Shown piece by piece: positions 7,914 through 15,741 of a DNA stretch of 19,474 nucleotides. The notes under the pieces are model-generated. The model did no database searches. It was not told the DNA's origin and saw only the letters and a program-made list of their open reading frames with translations. The translations under genes were made by a program, and so were the position numbers. The number at the start of each line of letters is the position of its first letter. The stretch's first letter is position 1. Origin of the DNA: Actinomycetota bacterium (GTDB taxonomy: Bacteria > Actinomycetota > Acidimicrobiia > Spongiisociales > ZC4RG35); assembly GCA_022615295.1 (NCBI GenBank), contig JAKEHF010000234.1:1-19474 (forward strand), given 5' to 3'.

Positions 7914-8831
7914 ATGGGGAAGAGTGTTGCGAGAGCTCCGCGGGTCAGTGTCGGAATGCCCGTCTACAACGGGTCCAACTTCGTTGCGGAGGCGATCGAG
8001 TCGGTGCTCGCCCAGACCTTCGACGACTTCGAGCTGATCATCAGCGACAACGCCTCGACCGACCAGACACCGGAAATATGTCTGTCCTATGCGGCAGACG
8101 ACAAGCGGATCCGTTATCTGAGGAATCGGAAGAATCTCGGGGGCGGGCCCAACTACCGGAGGGTATTCGAGCTCAGTCGCGGGGAGTTCTTCAAGATCGC
8201 CAACCACGACGACGTGTCACATCCCGAGTTCCTGGAGCGCTGTCTCGCCGTCCTCGACGGGAATCCCGCAATCGTGTCGGCCTACCCCCTCACCGCAGAC
8301 ATCGACTCCTCAGGTCAGGTCATCCGTAAGCTCCCCCCGGCGCCCCAGTTCGAGTCGTCGGACCCTGCGGTTCGCATCTGGGAGGCGCTCCAATTCGAGA
8401 GGGAGCCGATGGCCCTCTTCGGGGTGATGAGATCGAATATCCTGGCCAAGACGGGCCTCATGCCCTCCTCACCGTCGGCCGACCGGGTATGGCTCGCCGA
8501 GTTGCTCATGTGGGGTCCTTTTGCCGAGGTGCCGGAGTACATGTACCTGCATCGGGAGCACCCGTTGCGCTCCACCTACGCCGCCGGCCGTGGACACGCC
8601 TCCATGGCGTGGTGGGACCCGGAGATGATGGGCACATTCCGTCTTCCCTATTGGAGGATGTTCGGGCATCTGGCCAGGGCGATCAATCGGAGCCCGCTCA
8701 ACCGGCGTGACAAAGGGCGTGCCTACGCGCTGATGCTGAAGTGGGTAGGCACCAACAAACACCACCTCAAGCTCTTCTACGACCTGGCCATCCCGCTCAG
8801 ACCGATTATCGATCGGCTCTACAGCGACTGA
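7914..8831 (+). CDS. Family 2 glycosyltransferase
   Basis: A 305-residue GT-A fold enzyme. The N-terminus shows the GT2 signature VSVGMPVYNG (11-20), then ESVLAQTFDDFELIISDNASTD in two adjoining blocks (29-50), and the acidic metal/nucleotide-binding segment NHDD (97-100), a common variant of DxD. It should transfer a sugar from a nucleotide donor onto the growing lipid-linked unit at the inner membrane face; donor and linkage are unknown. The C-terminus (about 215-305) is basic and aromatic and may sit on the membrane. The ATG has a good ribosome site, AGGTAGG at 7901-7907, 6 nt upstream. The gene follows the flippase by 12 bp and converges on the methyltransferase gene with only 3 bp between the stops. 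Confidence 0.9.
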   Translation: MGKSVARAPRVSVGMPVYNGSNFVAEAIESVLAQTFDDFELIISDNASTDQTPEICLSYAADDKRIRYLRNRKNLGGGPNYRRVFELSRGEFFKIANHDDVSHPEFLERCLAVLDGNPAIVSAYPLTADIDSSGQVIRKLPPAPQFESSDPAVRIWEALQFEREPMALFGVMRSNILAKTGLMPSSPSADRVWLAELLMWGPFAEVPEYMYLHREHPLRSTYAAGRGHASMAWWDPEMMGTFRLPYWRMFGHLARAINRSPLNRRDKGRAYALMLKWVGTNKHHLKLFYDLAIPLRPIIDRLYSD

Positions 8832-8834
8832 GGA

Positions 8835-10037
8835 TCAGACGGCCATCACCACCGGGTCAAGTCCCATGCGGGCAAGATCTGCGGTGATCTCGGTGGTGTA
8901 AATGGGATTCATCGGGATGACCAGCCGTGGGCGGGTTTCCATCAGGATGGAGGGGGATTGGACCTCGATGGCCACACCGGGGAGCCACTTACCCTGCTTG
9001 TAGGGGTTGATGTCCACCACAGTCACCCTTGAGAGACCGTGAGCCGCCAGGAAGGCAATGGTTTTTGATGCCCCACCCCAAATAGCGACGTGATCCTCGC
9101 CGACCTCGTCGATACGCTCCCGCCAGAGACGACGACCCTCCTCAGCCTTGGCCGCGAAGGTCTGCACCATGGCGGCCACCTCGACGGGAGTGTCTTCCGC
9201 GGGCAGCGAGGTCGCATCGGAGGTCCCAAGACGGGCCCCGGCGAGCAGGTATTGGTCTTGGAAGCCCTTCCGTAGCCAGTCAACGGCGAAGCCCGAATTG
9301 CGCAAGGCTCGTGCCAGCGAGCCGAGGGTGTAGTAGGAGCAGTGCTCGTAGTAGACATCCCAGTAGGCGCCCTCGGCGAGGACCCTTCCTGCGTCTGGAA
9401 CCTCGGTGAACAGCGCCGAGCCCGGTGTGGCCGACACCGACACGCGCAGCCAGCCAAGAAACTCGGCGACGTTGTGGACATGCTCCATGAGGTGACGTGT
9501 GGTCACCAGGTCGGCCGTTAGATGGGTTGAGCGAGCGCCGTACCAATCGCGGATGAACTCGACCTCCCCTTCCTCGTTCCGGGCGCGTTCGGGGAGAAAC
9601 CCGGGATCGATCCCCAAACCGTGCCGAATGCCCGTCGCTGCCAGTTGGAGGAGGAAGTCACCCTTGCCGCAGCCCACTTCGAGGACGCTCCGGCCTCTGA
9701 GGTGATACCGCTCGTCGAGCTCTTCCACAAGCCAGGTGGAGAACTCCTTGAAAATGGGGCTGAACGCCTGGCTCTCCTCCGTTGGAACCGAGTAGTCGAC
9801 GAGCCTGTCATCGAACCGGACGTTCTCGATGAAACCGCAGGTCTCACAGAATGCGAGTAACACGTCGCCCGTGGGGTAGGCTGCGGCACCGGCGACGTCG
9901 TCGAGAAGGACACAAGTCTGGGTGGGGACTGAGGAGACCTCATAGAAGGCGACCAAATCAGTCGCCCCACATGCTCGGCAACCGGCCTGGCGCGCCTCGT
10001 CATCGTGCTCGAAGACCAGGGATGACGTCACGCTCAC
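8835..10037 (-). CDS. Sugar C-methyltransferase, second copy (Zn finger, SAM fold, C-terminal domain)
   Basis: 400 residues with the three-part layout of the TcaB9/TylC3/NovU-type sugar C-methyltransferases. A zinc-binding N-terminus has Cys20-x2-Cys23 and Cys64-x2-Cys67. The Rossmann SAM-binding domain has VLEVGCGKGDFL (118-129). The C-terminal domain begins near 315 with a nucleotide-binding-like AIWGGASKTIAFL. The active-site segment VYYEHCSYYT aligns with the Y-x-E-H motif of the family (Tyr229, Glu231, His232), and His186 matches the upstream His. These enzymes add a methyl to C3 (or another keto-adjacent carbon) of an NDP-keto-sugar. The start is a GTG whose GTGA overlaps the stop of the preceding methyltransferase gene, implying coupled translation. 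It is only distantly similar to that neighbour, so it may act on another carbon or substrate, or in a separate step. Confidence 0.82.
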   Translation of the reverse strand: MSVTSSLVFEHDDEARQAGCRACGATDLVAFYEVSSVPTQTCVLLDDVAGAAAYPTGDVLLAFCETCGFIENVRFDDRLVDYSVPTEESQAFSPIFKEFSTWLVEELDERYHLRGRSVLEVGCGKGDFLLQLAATGIRHGLGIDPGFLPERARNEEGEVEFIRDWYGARSTHLTADLVTTRHLMEHVHNVAEFLGWLRVSVSATPGSALFTEVPDAGRVLAEGAYWDVYYEHCSYYTLGSLARALRNSGFAVDWLRKGFQDQYLLAGARLGTSDATSLPAEDTPVEVAAMVQTFAAKAEEGRRLWRERIDEVGEDHVAIWGGASKTIAFLAAHGLSRVTVVDINPYKQGKWLPGVAIEVQSPSILMETRPRLVIPMNPIYTTEITADLARMGLDPVVMAV

Positions 10038-11278
10038 CTGGCGACCACCGTGACTTCGGGGATCGGGACGATGAAACGGCCCCCCTGCTCAGCGAACCAA
10101 CCCTGCTGACGCATGATCTCTTCGGCGTGATTCCAGGCGAGCAACAGCAGGTAGTCGGGTGGGGCCGCCATCAGTTGATCGACCCCATGGATCGGTATCG
10201 GGACTCCGGGCATCTCCATACCGTGCTTGTGGGTATTGAGGTCCACCACATAGGGGAGGAGATCGGGGCCTATCCCACAGTGGTTCAGGAGGATGGCCGC
10301 CTTCGCCGCCGCCCCATACCCCGCGACGCGGGCCCCTGAGTCCCTCAGCTCTCCAAGCGTCTCGACCAACCCGTTGCGTAGACGCTCGACACGGGTGGCG
10401 AAGTCCGAGTAGTAAGCCGCATCTGTCACGCCACGGAGAACCTCTTCGGAGAGGAGAGCCTCGACCGAGCGATCCCCGACCGCGTCCCGCTCCATCCAAA
10501 CCCGCAATGAGCCGCCGTGGATATCGAGACGCTCGACGGCGGCCATGCCAAAGCCGTGCCGTTGGAACAGGGGCATCACACTTTGGGCGGTGAAGTAGCA
10601 GTGGTGCTCGTGGTAGATGGTGTCGAACTCGCAGCGGTCGATCATGTCGACGGCGTAGGGGAACTCCATGACGATGGCTCCACTGGGGGCGAGGAGGGTC
10701 GACATCGCCTCGATCAGTGCGTTCTGGTCGGGGACATGGGCGAGCACGTTGTTCCCTACGATCACGTCAGCCACCACCCCCTCGTCGCTGAGCCTTCGGG
10801 CGAGTTCCGGATCGAAGAAATCACAGAGGGTGGGCACACCTCGCTCAATGGCTGCGGCCGCGGGACCGGGAGCCGGATCTATCCCAAGGACGGGAATGGC
10901 TGCCTCTTGGAACCACTGCAGCAGGTACCCGTCGTTCGACGCCAGCTCGACGACGAGCGAGTCGCCATCAAGGTGCTTTCGGGAGAGGATGTTCGACACA
11001 TTGGAGCGAGCATGAGCCACGAGCCTCTCCGAGAAGGATGAGTAGTACGGATAGGAGGCACCAAAGAGAACCTTCGGATCCACGGTCTCGAGGATCTGGA
11101 GGAGGGAGCACACCACACATCGAACGAGCCTCAGTGGATAGCGAGGCTCGAGACGGCGGTCGGCCCCGGGCGGTACAAGACCGTCGGACAGGGGCATCAG
11201 ACCAAGATCGAGCACCGGCTCCAAGTCGGGTGCGCCGCACGAGCGACACCCGGCGATGACCGTGTAATCGTCAGTCAA
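10034..11278 (-). CDS. Sugar C-methyltransferase (TcaB9/TylC3-like)
   Basis: 414 residues, a textbook match to sugar C-methyltransferases. Zinc cysteines are Cys11-x2-Cys14 and Cys54-x2-Cys57. SAM motif I is ELASNDGYLL (111-120). The catalytic region is YHEHHCYF (222-229), and the C-terminal domain contains VAGYGAAAKAAILLN (318-332). From memory of the TcaB9 structure, active-site residues are Tyr76, His181, Tyr222, Glu224 and His225; this protein has those same residues at those same positions. Expected reaction: SAM-dependent methylation at C3 of a 4-keto NDP-sugar. The start is TTG at 11278, overlapping the SDR stop as TTGA (11275-11278); no better in-frame start is visible close by. The rare TTG may lower expression relative to the SDR. 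Confidence 0.87.
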   Translation of the reverse strand: MTDDYTVIAGCRSCGAPDLEPVLDLGLMPLSDGLVPPGADRRLEPRYPLRLVRCVVCSLLQILETVDPKVLFGASYPYYSSFSERLVAHARSNVSNILSRKHLDGDSLVVELASNDGYLLQWFQEAAIPVLGIDPAPGPAAAAIERGVPTLCDFFDPELARRLSDEGVVADVIVGNNVLAHVPDQNALIEAMSTLLAPSGAIVMEFPYAVDMIDRCEFDTIYHEHHCYFTAQSVMPLFQRHGFGMAAVERLDIHGGSLRVWMERDAVGDRSVEALLSEEVLRGVTDAAYYSDFATRVERLRNGLVETLGELRDSGARVAGYGAAAKAAILLNHCGIGPDLLPYVVDLNTHKHGMEMPGVPIPIHGVDQLMAAPPDYLLLLAWNHAEEIMRQQGWFAEQGGRFIVPIPEVTVVAR

Positions 11279-12303
11279 TCGGTCACGACCCTGAGGTCCT
11301 CGTCGAGACGCCCCTGTGCCATCATCCGTTTGATGTGCTCAAGTCTTATGAGGGGGCCGAGGAACTGCTCCTCGCCGACACCGTGGTCCTTGTACGCCGC
11401 GGCGAGCTGGGCGGCGCCGCGTGCGACGTCCCAGCGCAGACCGAACCCGGGAACGGTATCGGCGATCCTGGAGCAGTCGACCCGATAGTCCCTTATGTCG
11501 GCGCTGGCGCCGCCCGCCAGCTCGACCAGGGCCTCGGGCACGGCTCTTTGGACGAGCTCGGCCACATCTCGGATCTGATAGTTCTCCGTCGAGGCCCCGA
11601 CGTTGAACACCTGGGCATGCACCAGCTCACGTGGAGCCTCCAGCATCGTGACGAAGGCCCGAGCCAGATCCTCGACGTGGATCAGTGGTCGCCATTGGGT
11701 CCCGTCGGACTTCAGAAGCACCCGACCCTGGGTCACCGCATAGCCGACGAGGTTGTTGACCACGAGGTCGGCCCGGAGCCGCGGCGACACCCCGTATGCG
11801 GTCGCATTGCGCATGAAGACCGGGCTGAACTCGTCACTGGCGAGCTCTCTGACATCGTCCTCGACCTTGATCTTGGACCATCCGTAGGCGGTGACCGGGT
11901 TGGTTGGCGATTCCTCGTTCACCCATCCGCCGGCGCTGGCGCCGTAGATGCTGCATGAGGAGGAGAAGATGAACCGCTCGACGCCGGCCTCGGCGGAGAG
12001 CTTGGCCAAGCTCACCGAGGCCTGATGGTTTACCTCATAGGTCAGGTCGGGCCTCAAATCCCCCACCGGGTCGTTGCTGATCCCGGCCAGGTGGATGACA
12101 ACGTCGAATCCGTCGAGATCGTCACGGGTCAGGTCCCTCACGTCCTTGCGGAGGCTGGGGATGTCGGCAACGTCCTCACCGAAGAGACATTCGGCGAACA
12201 TGTAGTTGTCGCAGCCGGTCACCTCGTGACCAGATTCGGCAAGGAGACCGGTGAGCAACGACCCTATGTAGCCGTTGTGTCCGGTGACGAAGACCCGACT
12301 CAC
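11275..12303 (-). CDS. Extended SDR: NAD(P)-dependent sugar epimerase/reductase-like
   Basis: I place the start at GTG 12303, which overlaps the rfbF stop as GTGA and has GGAGG 8 nt upstream, giving 342 residues. An upstream ATG at 12339 would add 12 residues inside rfbF. The Rossmann motif is TGHNGYIG (7-14), the catalytic triad region SSSCSIYG (114-121) and YGWSK (Tyr140, Lys144), with the family's WRPLIHVEDLARA (204-216) and FNVGAS (233-238). NDP-sugar 4,6-dehydratases carry an Asp-Glu pair in the STDEVYG segment; here that position reads SSCSIYG. So this looks like an epimerase, reductase or related SDR rather than a dehydratase. It probably acts on the sugar nucleotide made by the rfbF product, before or after C-methylation. 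Substrate not predictable. Confidence 0.85.
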   Translation of the reverse strand: MSRVFVTGHNGYIGSLLTGLLAESGHEVTGCDNYMFAECLFGEDVADIPSLRKDVRDLTRDDLDGFDVVIHLAGISNDPVGDLRPDLTYEVNHQASVSLAKLSAEAGVERFIFSSSCSIYGASAGGWVNEESPTNPVTAYGWSKIKVEDDVRELASDEFSPVFMRNATAYGVSPRLRADLVVNNLVGYAVTQGRVLLKSDGTQWRPLIHVEDLARAFVTMLEAPRELVHAQVFNVGASTENYQIRDVAELVQRAVPEALVELAGGASADIRDYRVDCSRIADTVPGFGLRWDVARGAAQLAAAYKDHGVGEEQFLGPLIRLEHIKRMMAQGRLDEDLRVVTD

Positions 12304-13067
12304 GACCAGATCCTCCATGGTGGCGATCCGCTGTCCCACAGCCTCTGCAGGATCACCTTCTCCCGCAATGTGTCCATGGGATGCCAGAAGCCCTCATGGC
12401 GGTAGGCCATCAGCTCTCCTTTGGCGGCCAGGGTCTCCATCGGTTGCCGTTCCCACTGTGTCTCGTCCCCAGCGATGTAGTCGGCCACATCCGGCTCGAC
12501 TACGAAGAAGCCGCCGTTGATCCAGCCCTTCTCGAGTGGCTTCTCCGAGAACTCGACGACGGTGTCACCCTCGACCACCAATTGACCGTAACGCGGTGGG
12601 GGATGCACGGCCGTGACTGTGACCAGACGGCCATGGGATCGGTGGAAAGCGAGCAGGGCGTCGAGATCGACGTCGGAGACGCTATCTCCCCAGGTGAGGA
12701 AGAAGGTGTCGTCTAGATGCTCGATGAGACGTTTGATCCGGCCGCCGGTCTCCGTGGCACGCCCGGTATCGATCAGGTCAATCGTCCAGTCCTCGACGGG
12801 ACCGTCGCCGTAAACATCGATCTCGCCGCTATGGAGCCGGATACGCATGTTGCGGCTGGTCAGGTGGTAGTCGGCGAAGAACTTCTTGATGTACTCGCCC
12901 TTGTAGCCGAGGGCGATCAGGAACTCGCCATGGCCGTAATGGCGATAGTGCTTCATGATGTGCCAAAGGATCGGGTGACCCCCGATCTCGACCATCGGCT
13001 TGGGTCGAACCTCGGTCTCCTCGGCCAGCCTCGTCCCTTGACCGCCGGCGAGAATGGCAACCTTCAT
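12300..13067 (-). CDS. rfbF: Glucose-1-phosphate cytidylyltransferase
   Basis: 255 residues, matching the usual length of about 257. The N-terminal nucleotidyltransferase signature GGQGTRLAEETEVRPKPM (8-25) with the EET insertion is typical of RfbF, which makes CDP-glucose from CTP and glucose-1-phosphate. Further matches are TWGDSVSDVD (125-134, metal/substrate region, normally YGDGVSD), INGGFFVVEP (183-192) and FWHPMDTLREK (227-237). The start ATG at 13067 follows GGGGGA at a normal distance and begins exactly at the MKVAILAGG core; an upstream GTG at 13115 would add 16 unrelated residues. The gene lies 34 bp after the epimerase gene and overlaps the SDR by 4 nt. It marks the cassette as CDP-sugar chemistry, though CDP-glucose 4,6-dehydratase is absent here. 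Confidence 0.9.
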   Translation of the reverse strand: MKVAILAGGQGTRLAEETEVRPKPMVEIGGHPILWHIMKHYRHYGHGEFLIALGYKGEYIKKFFADYHLTSRNMRIRLHSGEIDVYGDGPVEDWTIDLIDTGRATETGGRIKRLIEHLDDTFFLTWGDSVSDVDLDALLAFHRSHGRLVTVTAVHPPPRYGQLVVEGDTVVEFSEKPLEKGWINGGFFVVEPDVADYIAGDETQWERQPMETLAAKGELMAYRHEGFWHPMDTLREKVILQRLWDSGSPPWRIWS

Positions 13068-13101
13068 GCCAGATCCCCCATCAATACCCCACCACCAAAG
13101 G

Positions 13102-13680
13102 TCACACCCTACCATCCTCAGTGGTGGCCGGGGGAGGGCCGGGAACCCAATCTGGCCAGGAGCGGTCCTTCGCCGACACGATCACCTCGTCAGATATCGG
13201 CCATTCGATCTCGAACATCGGGTCGTTCCAGCGCGCTCCGGCCTCGAACCCGGGAACGTAGGGGCGCGAGGCGGTATAGAGGATGGTCGTCTCCGGCTCC
13301 AGAGTCTGGTTGACGTGCCCGCACCCGGGTGGCACGTACAGGGCGAGACGGTTCTCCGCGCTCAGCTCGATCCCGAACCAGACGCCGAGAGTGGGGGAGT
13401 CGGGTCTGGTGTCGACGCAGACGTCGAACACGCTCCCAGCGATGCATCGAACGAGCTTTGCCTCGGTGTGTGGCGCGGTCTGCCAGTGGACGCCTCTGAT
13501 CGTCCCCCGCCGACTGGAGTGGGCCATGTTCATCTGGGCGATGTCGGTGACCATCCCATGACTCGCCAGCTCCTCGACGTCGAATACCCTGGCGAAGAAG
13601 CCCCGCTCATCGACAGATGGCTCCAAGGCGACGACATGACAGCCCTCGACCCGGGTGGAACTCACCTCCACGACAAACAT
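13102..13680 (-). CDS. RmlC-like NDP-4-keto-sugar 3,5-epimerase
   Basis: 192 residues, close to the 180-200 of the RmlC cupin family, which epimerises C3 and/or C5 of NDP-4-keto-6-deoxy sugars. Family features are DERGFFARVF (24-33), RGVHWQ with the catalytic His65, PPGCGHVNQTLE (117-128), ILYTASRPYVPGFE (133-146), RWNDP (150-154) and SAKDRSWP with Asp172, the usual partner of the His. The normally invariant AHGF segment is altered to GHVNQ, so substrate specificity may differ from dTDP-rhamnose synthesis; no rmlA, rmlB or rmlD is present. The ATG at 13680 has no clear Shine-Dalgarno and is only 10 nt downstream of a strong hairpin. First gene of the sugar cassette and 65 bp after groEL. Confidence 0.85.
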   Translation of the reverse strand: MFVVEVSSTRVEGCHVVALEPSVDERGFFARVFDVEELASHGMVTDIAQMNMAHSSRRGTIRGVHWQTAPHTEAKLVRCIAGSVFDVCVDTRPDSPTLGVWFGIELSAENRLALYVPPGCGHVNQTLEPETTILYTASRPYVPGFEAGARWNDPMFEIEWPISDEVIVSAKDRSWPDWVPGPPPATTEDGRV

Positions 13681-13690
13681 CCTAGGGGCC

Positions 13691-13723
13691 GACGAGAAGG
13701 GCCCCCAGAGGGGCCTTCTCGTC
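13691..13723 (-). terminator. Strong hairpin between groEL and the sugar cassette
   Basis: The two 10-nt arms GACGAGAAGG (13691-13700) and CCTTCTCGTC (13714-13723) pair perfectly and enclose a CCCC/GGGG inner stem with one bulge. The hairpin starts 22 nt past the groEL stop, where a terminator would be expected. On the minus strand it is followed by GGCCCCTAGG, not a U-run, and the epimerase ATG comes 10 nt later. It may be a U-less terminator, an attenuator, a 3'-end stabiliser for groESL mRNA, or a structure hiding the epimerase ribosome site. Confidence 0.55.
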
Positions 13724-13745
13724 TCTGAATGGTCTGGTGCCTGTC

Positions 13746-15377
13746 CTAGAAGTCCATGTCACCGCCGTGACCGTGACCACCCGCGGCGGGAGCCGGCGGC
13801 TCCGGCTGCTCGGCGACGAGGGCCTCGGTCGTCAGAAGGAGCCCGGCGATCGAGGCCGCGTTCTGCAGCGTCGACCTGGTCACCTTGACAGGGTCGGAGA
13901 CCCCGGCGGCCATCAGGTCCTCATAGACGCCGGTTGCGGCGTTGAAGCCCTGGGCGCCTTCCCGTGAACGGACCTGCTCGACGACGACACCACCCTCGTA
14001 GCCGGCGTTGATGGCGATCTGACGGATCGGCTCCTCCATCGCCTTCTTGACGATGGTACGGCCGGTCTTCTCGTCGTCGGTGCCGCCACGGATCTTGTCT
14101 ACGGCGGCCTGTGCCCTGAGGAGGGCGACACCGCCACCGGGGACGATGCCTTCCTCGACTGCGGCCCGGGCCGCCTGGACGGCATCCTCGATCCGGTGCT
14201 TCTTCTCCTTGAGCTCCACCTCTGTGGCTGCGCCCGCCTTGATGACCACCACTCCGCCAGACAGCTTGGCGAGACGCTCCTGGAGCTTCTCACGGTCCCA
14301 ATCGGAGTCGGTGTTCTCGATCTCTCGCTCGATCTGCTTGATTCGAGCCTTGACATCGGCCTCTGAGCCGGCGCCGTCGATGATCGTGGTGGCGTCCTTG
14401 GCGACGACCACCTTCCGGGCCTTCCCCAGCAGCTCGAGACTCACGTTCTCCAGCTTGAGACCGACCTCCTCGGAGATCACGGTGCCACCGGCGAGGATGG
14501 CGATGTCCTGGAGCATGGCCTTGCGACGCTCGCCGAACCCCGGAGCCTTCACTGCGATCGACTGGAAGGTGCCCCTGATCTTGTTGACCACGAGGGTGGC
14601 CAGGGCCTCGCCCTCGACGTCCTCGGCGATCACGAGCACGCCCTTGCCCGACTGCATCACCTTCTCGAGCACCGGGACCAGATCGTTGACCGAGCTGATC
14701 TTCTGGTTGGCGATGAGGATGTATGGCTCCTCGATCACCGCCTCCTGACGATCGGGGTCGGTGATGAAGTATGGGGAGATATAGCCCTTGTCGAACTGCA
14801 TGCCCTCGGTGAACTCGAGCTCGAGACCGAAGGTCTGACCCTCTTCGACGGTGATCACCCCATCCTTGCCGACCCGATCCATGGCGTCCGCGATCACCTC
14901 ACCGATCGATGTGTCGTTGTTCGCCGAGATCGAGGCGACATGGGCGATCTCCTCGGTGGTCTCGATCTCACGAGACATGTCGCCGAGGGCTTTCACCACA
15001 GCCTCGACTGCGGCCTCGATGCCACGCTTGAGCTCCATCGGATTGGCCCCGGCGGCCACCTGACGGAGACCCTCGCGCACCATCGCCTGGGCGAGCACGG
15101 TTGCCGTGGTCGTCCCGTCACCGGCGACGTTGTCGGTCTTGTTGGCCACCTCGTAGGCGAGCTTGGCGCCCATGTTCTCCCACGGGTCGTCGAGCTCGAT
15201 CTCCTTTGCGATGGTCACCCCGTCGTTGGTGATGGTGGGGGCGCCCCACTTCTTCTCCAACACGACATTGCGACCCTTGGGGCCAAGCGTCACCTTGACC
15301 GTTTCGGCGAGCTTGTCCACACCCGCCTGAAGCCCCCTACGGGCCTCCTCACTGAAGCGAAGGTCCTTCGCTGCCAT
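13746..15377 (-). CDS. groL: Chaperonin GroEL (60 kDa, Hsp60)
   Basis: 543 residues, full length (typical 540-550). All landmarks are present: KVTLGPKGRNVVLEK near residue 28, the ATP-binding GDGTTTATVLAQAM (86-99), PGFGERRKAMLQDIAILAGG in the apical/intermediate region, and GGGVALLRA and NAGYEGGVVVEQV in the equatorial domain. It folds client proteins in the double-ring ATP-driven cage with GroES. The tail is GGHGHGGDMDF: it keeps the acidic-MDF end of standard GroEL but has GHGHGG in place of the usual Gly/Met repeats. That is a mild echo of the His-rich tails of actinobacterial GroEL1, without being one. It lies 14 bp after groES, with GAGGAG 10 nt before its ATG, so the operon is groES-groEL under the CIRCE elements. 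Confidence 0.98.
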   Translation of the reverse strand: MAAKDLRFSEEARRGLQAGVDKLAETVKVTLGPKGRNVVLEKKWGAPTITNDGVTIAKEIELDDPWENMGAKLAYEVANKTDNVAGDGTTTATVLAQAMVREGLRQVAAGANPMELKRGIEAAVEAVVKALGDMSREIETTEEIAHVASISANNDTSIGEVIADAMDRVGKDGVITVEEGQTFGLELEFTEGMQFDKGYISPYFITDPDRQEAVIEEPYILIANQKISSVNDLVPVLEKVMQSGKGVLVIAEDVEGEALATLVVNKIRGTFQSIAVKAPGFGERRKAMLQDIAILAGGTVISEEVGLKLENVSLELLGKARKVVVAKDATTIIDGAGSEADVKARIKQIEREIENTDSDWDREKLQERLAKLSGGVVVIKAGAATEVELKEKKHRIEDAVQAARAAVEEGIVPGGGVALLRAQAAVDKIRGGTDDEKTGRTIVKKAMEEPIRQIAINAGYEGGVVVEQVRSREGAQGFNAATGVYEDLMAAGVSDPVKVTRSTLQNAASIAGLLLTTEALVAEQPEPPAPAAGGHGHGGDMDF

Positions 15378-15391
15378 CTCTTATCAGCTCC

Positions 15392-15682
15392 TCACTTGAC
15401 GACGGCCAGGAGGTCGCGCTCGGCGAGGACCAGATACTCCGTCCCGTCGAGCTTCACCTCCGTCCCCGCGAACTTCGAGTACAGAACCCTGTCACCGACG
15501 GACACCTCCATGGGTATCCGCTCGCCATCGTCGTCGCGGGCCCCGGGGCCTACTGCGATCACCTCGCCGATCTGCGGCTTCTCCTTCGCGGTGTCGGGTA
15601 TGACCAGCCCCGAGGGGGTGCGGGCTTCCGCATCCTCGGTGGGAGTCACCACCACCCGGTCACCGAGCGGCTGAAGCTTCAT
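15392..15682 (-). CDS. groS: Co-chaperonin GroES (10 kDa)
   Basis: 96 residues, normal length. MKLQPLGDRVVV opens the protein. The flexible GroEL-binding mobile loop is at about 17-38 (EARTPSGLVIPDTA). The roof region (DDDGERIPMEV) is acidic, followed by VGDRVLYSKFAGTEVKLDGTEYLVL. It caps the GroEL ring during the folding cycle. The start is well supported by AAGGAGG (15697-15691), 8 nt upstream of the ATG. First gene of the heat-shock operon, directly downstream of two CIRCE operators. Confidence 0.98.
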   Translation of the reverse strand: MKLQPLGDRVVVTPTEDAEARTPSGLVIPDTAKEKPQIGEVIAVGPGARDDDGERIPMEVSVGDRVLYSKFAGTEVKLDGTEYLVLAERDLLAVVK

Positions 15683-15717
15683 TCCTAGCGCCTCCTTGAG
15701 TCCTATCTGTGCTTGCC

Positions 15718-15739
15718 ACGTGACCGTAGGGGGTCACGT
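15718..15739 (-). promoter_or_regulatory. Inverted repeat in the groES 5' leader
   Basis: A perfect 8-bp inverted repeat, ACGTGACC and GGTCACGT with a 6-nt spacer, lies between the second CIRCE element and the groES ribosome binding site (15697). In RNA it would form a stable hairpin in the 5' leader; in DNA it could be an additional operator. It does not match CIRCE or the HAIR motif as I know it. Function unknown. Confidence 0.4.
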
Positions 15740-15741
15740 CA

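Noticed and set aside
11335..11958. 207-residue plus-strand frame opposite the SDR gene
   Set aside because: No motif or ribosome site, and the opposite frame has full SDR signatures.
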